Source of the DNA: Sphaerochaetaceae bacterium
GTDB lineage: Bacteria; Spirochaetota; Spirochaetia; Sphaerochaetales; Sphaerochaetaceae
NCBI GenBank assembly: GCA_023231265.1
Contig: JALNVT010000135.1
Span: 1 to 7,223 of the forward strand
DNA: 7,223 bases
Reading direction: 5' to 3'
This document shows, one piece after another, positions 6,117 to 7,223 of the stretch; within the stretch, counting starts at the first letter, position 1; each line of letters starts with the position of its first letter. A model generated the notes under the pieces. It was not told the DNA's origin and ran no database searches. It saw only the letters and a program-made list of their open reading frames with translations. A program made the translations under genes and the position numbers.

Positions 6117-6220
6117 TCCAAAGGATGTTTTTGGAAAGGTGGGAGCCTGTCGTATGACGGGCGTTATAACCAGCATAGGAGCCCGAAACATACGGTCAAC
6201 TCAGACCAGGCTCGGCTATG
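6117..6220 (+). promoter_or_regulatory. Structured rplK-rplA mRNA leader, candidate L1 autoregulatory site
   Basis: Three successive elements can be paired by eye. The first is TCCAAA/TTTGGA (6117-6122 with 6130-6135). The second is UGG-GA-GCCUGUC-GUAU-GACGGGC-GUUAUAA-CCA (6140-6172), a seven-pair stem over an asymmetric loop and a short lower stem. The third is CATAG/CTATG (6174-6178 with 6216-6220), enclosing GAGCC/GGCTC (6179-6183 with 6209-6213) and GGTC/GACC (6194-6197 with 6204-6207). It ends two bases before the rplK Shine-Dalgarno AAGGAG. GAGCCTG at 6143-6149 can alternatively pair with CAGGCTC at 6207-6213, breaking the second stem. L1 of other bacteria represses its own operon by binding such a leader; that this leader does so is inferred. 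Confidence 0.6.
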
Positions 6221-6234
6221 TAAGGAGAAAAACT

Positions 6235-6666
6235 ATGGCAAAGAAAAAGGTAACTGCTGTTATTAAACTACAGTGTCCTGCCCAAAAGGCTACACCTGCA
6301 CCACCAATTGGTCCAGCTTTAGGCCCTCACGGCGTTAGTGCCCCTCAATTTGTTCAGCAGTTCAACGATAAGACAAAGTCTTATGAACCTGGACTTATCC
6401 TCCCTGTTATCATCACTGTTTTTTCAGATAGAAGCTTCTCATTTATTTTGAAGACTCCACCTGCAGCAGTACTTATCAAAAAGGCTTTAGGCCTTTCTAA
6501 AGGTAGTGGCGTTCCTCACACAACTAAAGTGGGAAAAATCACTGATGCTCAGTTAACAGAAATCGCAAATGTTAAAATGCCAGATTTAAATGCAAATGAC
6601 ATTGAAGCAGCGAAGAAAATCGTCGCTGGTACTTGTAGAAGTATGGGCGTAGAGGTGGAGAGATAA
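6235..6666 (+). CDS. rplK: Large-subunit ribosomal protein uL11
   Basis: Forms the GTPase-associated centre of the 50S subunit with its 23S rRNA site, and is contacted by elongation factors and by RelA-type enzymes. The 143-residue product is full length. The N-terminal domain has the proline-rich ATPAPPIGPALGPHGV (19-34) and the C-terminal RNA-binding domain includes KTPPAAVLIKKALGL, SGVPHTTKVGKIT and an ending AGTCRSMGVEV. GPHGVSAPQF replaces the commoner GQHGVNIMEF, which I take as a lineage trait. The ATG at 6235 has AAGGAG upstream; the longer open frame from 6139 runs through the structured leader and is not coding. One base separates its stop codon from the rplA ATG, and the rplA ribosome-binding site lies in its last codons. 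Confidence 0.98.
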   Translation: MAKKKVTAVIKLQCPAQKATPAPPIGPALGPHGVSAPQFVQQFNDKTKSYEPGLILPVIITVFSDRSFSFILKTPPAAVLIKKALGLSKGSGVPHTTKVGKITDAQLTEIANVKMPDLNANDIEAAKKIVAGTCRSMGVEVER

Positions 6667-6667
6667 T

Positions 6668-7223
6668 ATGAAGCACGGTAAAAAATATCTTGAAGCAGCT
6701 AAAAAGATCGATAGCGAAAAAGGCTATACTTTAGAAGAAGCTTCACAGCTAGTAAAAGAATTATCATTCGCTAAGTTCACAGAAAGTGTTGATCTATCTG
6801 TAAATCTTCAGTTAAAGAAGAGTCAGAGCGTACGTGATACTTGTGTACTTCCAAACCAGTTCCAAGCTCAGAAGAAAATTTTAGTATTCTGTAAGGGTGA
6901 CAAGGTTCAAGAAGCTAAAGACGCAGGTGCTGCATATGTTGGTGATATCGATTTAATTGATAAAATCCGCGGTGGTTGGTTAGATTTCGATGTAGCTGTA
7001 GCAACACCAGACATGATGAAAGACGTTGGTCGTTTGGGTCCTATTCTAGGTAGAAGAGGCTTGATGCCTAACCCTAAAACACAAACTGTTACTTTTGACA
7101 TTAAAGGTGCTTTAGAAGAATTACAGAAAGGTCGTGTTGAATTTAGATCAGATAAAACTGGTGTTGTTCATATGCCTATCGGTAAAGTTGATATGGATTC
7201 TGCAAAAGTTGCTGAGAATGCAA
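6668..7223 (+). CDS. rplA: Large-subunit ribosomal protein uL1, 3' end outside window
   Basis: Binds the 23S rRNA L1 stalk at the exit of deacylated tRNA, and in many bacteria represses translation of its own L11-L1 mRNA. The first 185 of an expected 225-235 codons are present. Seen: MKHGKKYLEAAKKID at the start, VDLSVNLQLKKSQSVRDTCVLPN (41-63), ILVFCKGDKVQEAKDAGAAYVG (71-92), the strongly conserved GPILGRRGLMPNPKT (124-138) and GRVEFRSDKTGVVHMPIGKV (155-174). The loop after VLP reads NQFQAQKK instead of the usual HGTGK. The ATG is supported by GGAG seven bases upstream, inside the end of rplK, so the two genes are translationally linked. The leader before rplK is a likely target of this protein. 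Confidence 0.98.
   Translation, partial: MKHGKKYLEAAKKIDSEKGYTLEEASQLVKELSFAKFTESVDLSVNLQLKKSQSVRDTCVLPNQFQAQKKILVFCKGDKVQEAKDAGAAYVGDIDLIDKIRGGWLDFDVAVATPDMMKDVGRLGPILGRRGLMPNPKTQTVTFDIKGALEELQKGRVEFRSDKTGVVHMPIGKVDMDSAKVAENA

Noticed and set aside
6139..6234. 32-residue N-terminal extension of L11
   Set aside because: The frame is open but runs through the hairpins of the leader; L11 homologues start at the ATG after AAGGAG.

Overview
The window looks like an ordinary chromosomal segment of an AT-rich bacterium, most probably a spirochaete of the Treponema group. The lineage call is an inference. It rests on remembered sequence character of NusG, L11 and L1 (for example L11 with GPHGVSAPQF, and L1 with VRDTCVLPN in place of the usual VRGTVVLPHGTGK) and on the gene order tRNA-Thr, rpmG, tRNA-Trp, secE, nusG, rplK, rplA. 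No database search was possible.

The left part (about 1-4455) is read leftwards. It holds a binding-protein-dependent ABC uptake pair: a FecCD-type permease cut by the window edge, and its lipoprotein substrate-binding protein, which overlap by 14 bases. Further right is a complete glycogen phosphorylase gene with a strong Shine-Dalgarno sequence and its own intrinsic terminator. That terminator separates it from the transporter pair. The uptake system is of the iron-siderophore/haem/cobalamin class; the substrate cannot be read from sequence.

A 236-base divergent intergenic region (4456-4691) carries the putative glgP promoter on one strand and a stable-RNA-like promoter (TTGACA plus a GC-rich discriminator) on the other. 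The right part (4692-7223) is read rightwards and is a translation/transcription/secretion cluster: tRNA-Thr(GGU), rpmG (L33), tRNA-Trp(CCA), secE, nusG, rplK (L11) and the first 185 codons of rplA (L1). A probable terminator and a fresh promoter lie between nusG and rplK, so L11-L1 probably forms its own unit. It is preceded by a structured leader of about 115 bases that resembles the ribosomal protein L1 binding site.

No CRISPR array, insertion sequence, phage gene or obviously new system was found. The points most worth a second look are all in RNA: the L11-L1 leader, an inverted repeat that extends the tRNA-Trp acceptor helix on both sides, and a C at position 33 of tRNA-Thr. No gene-free stretch exceeds 300 bases.
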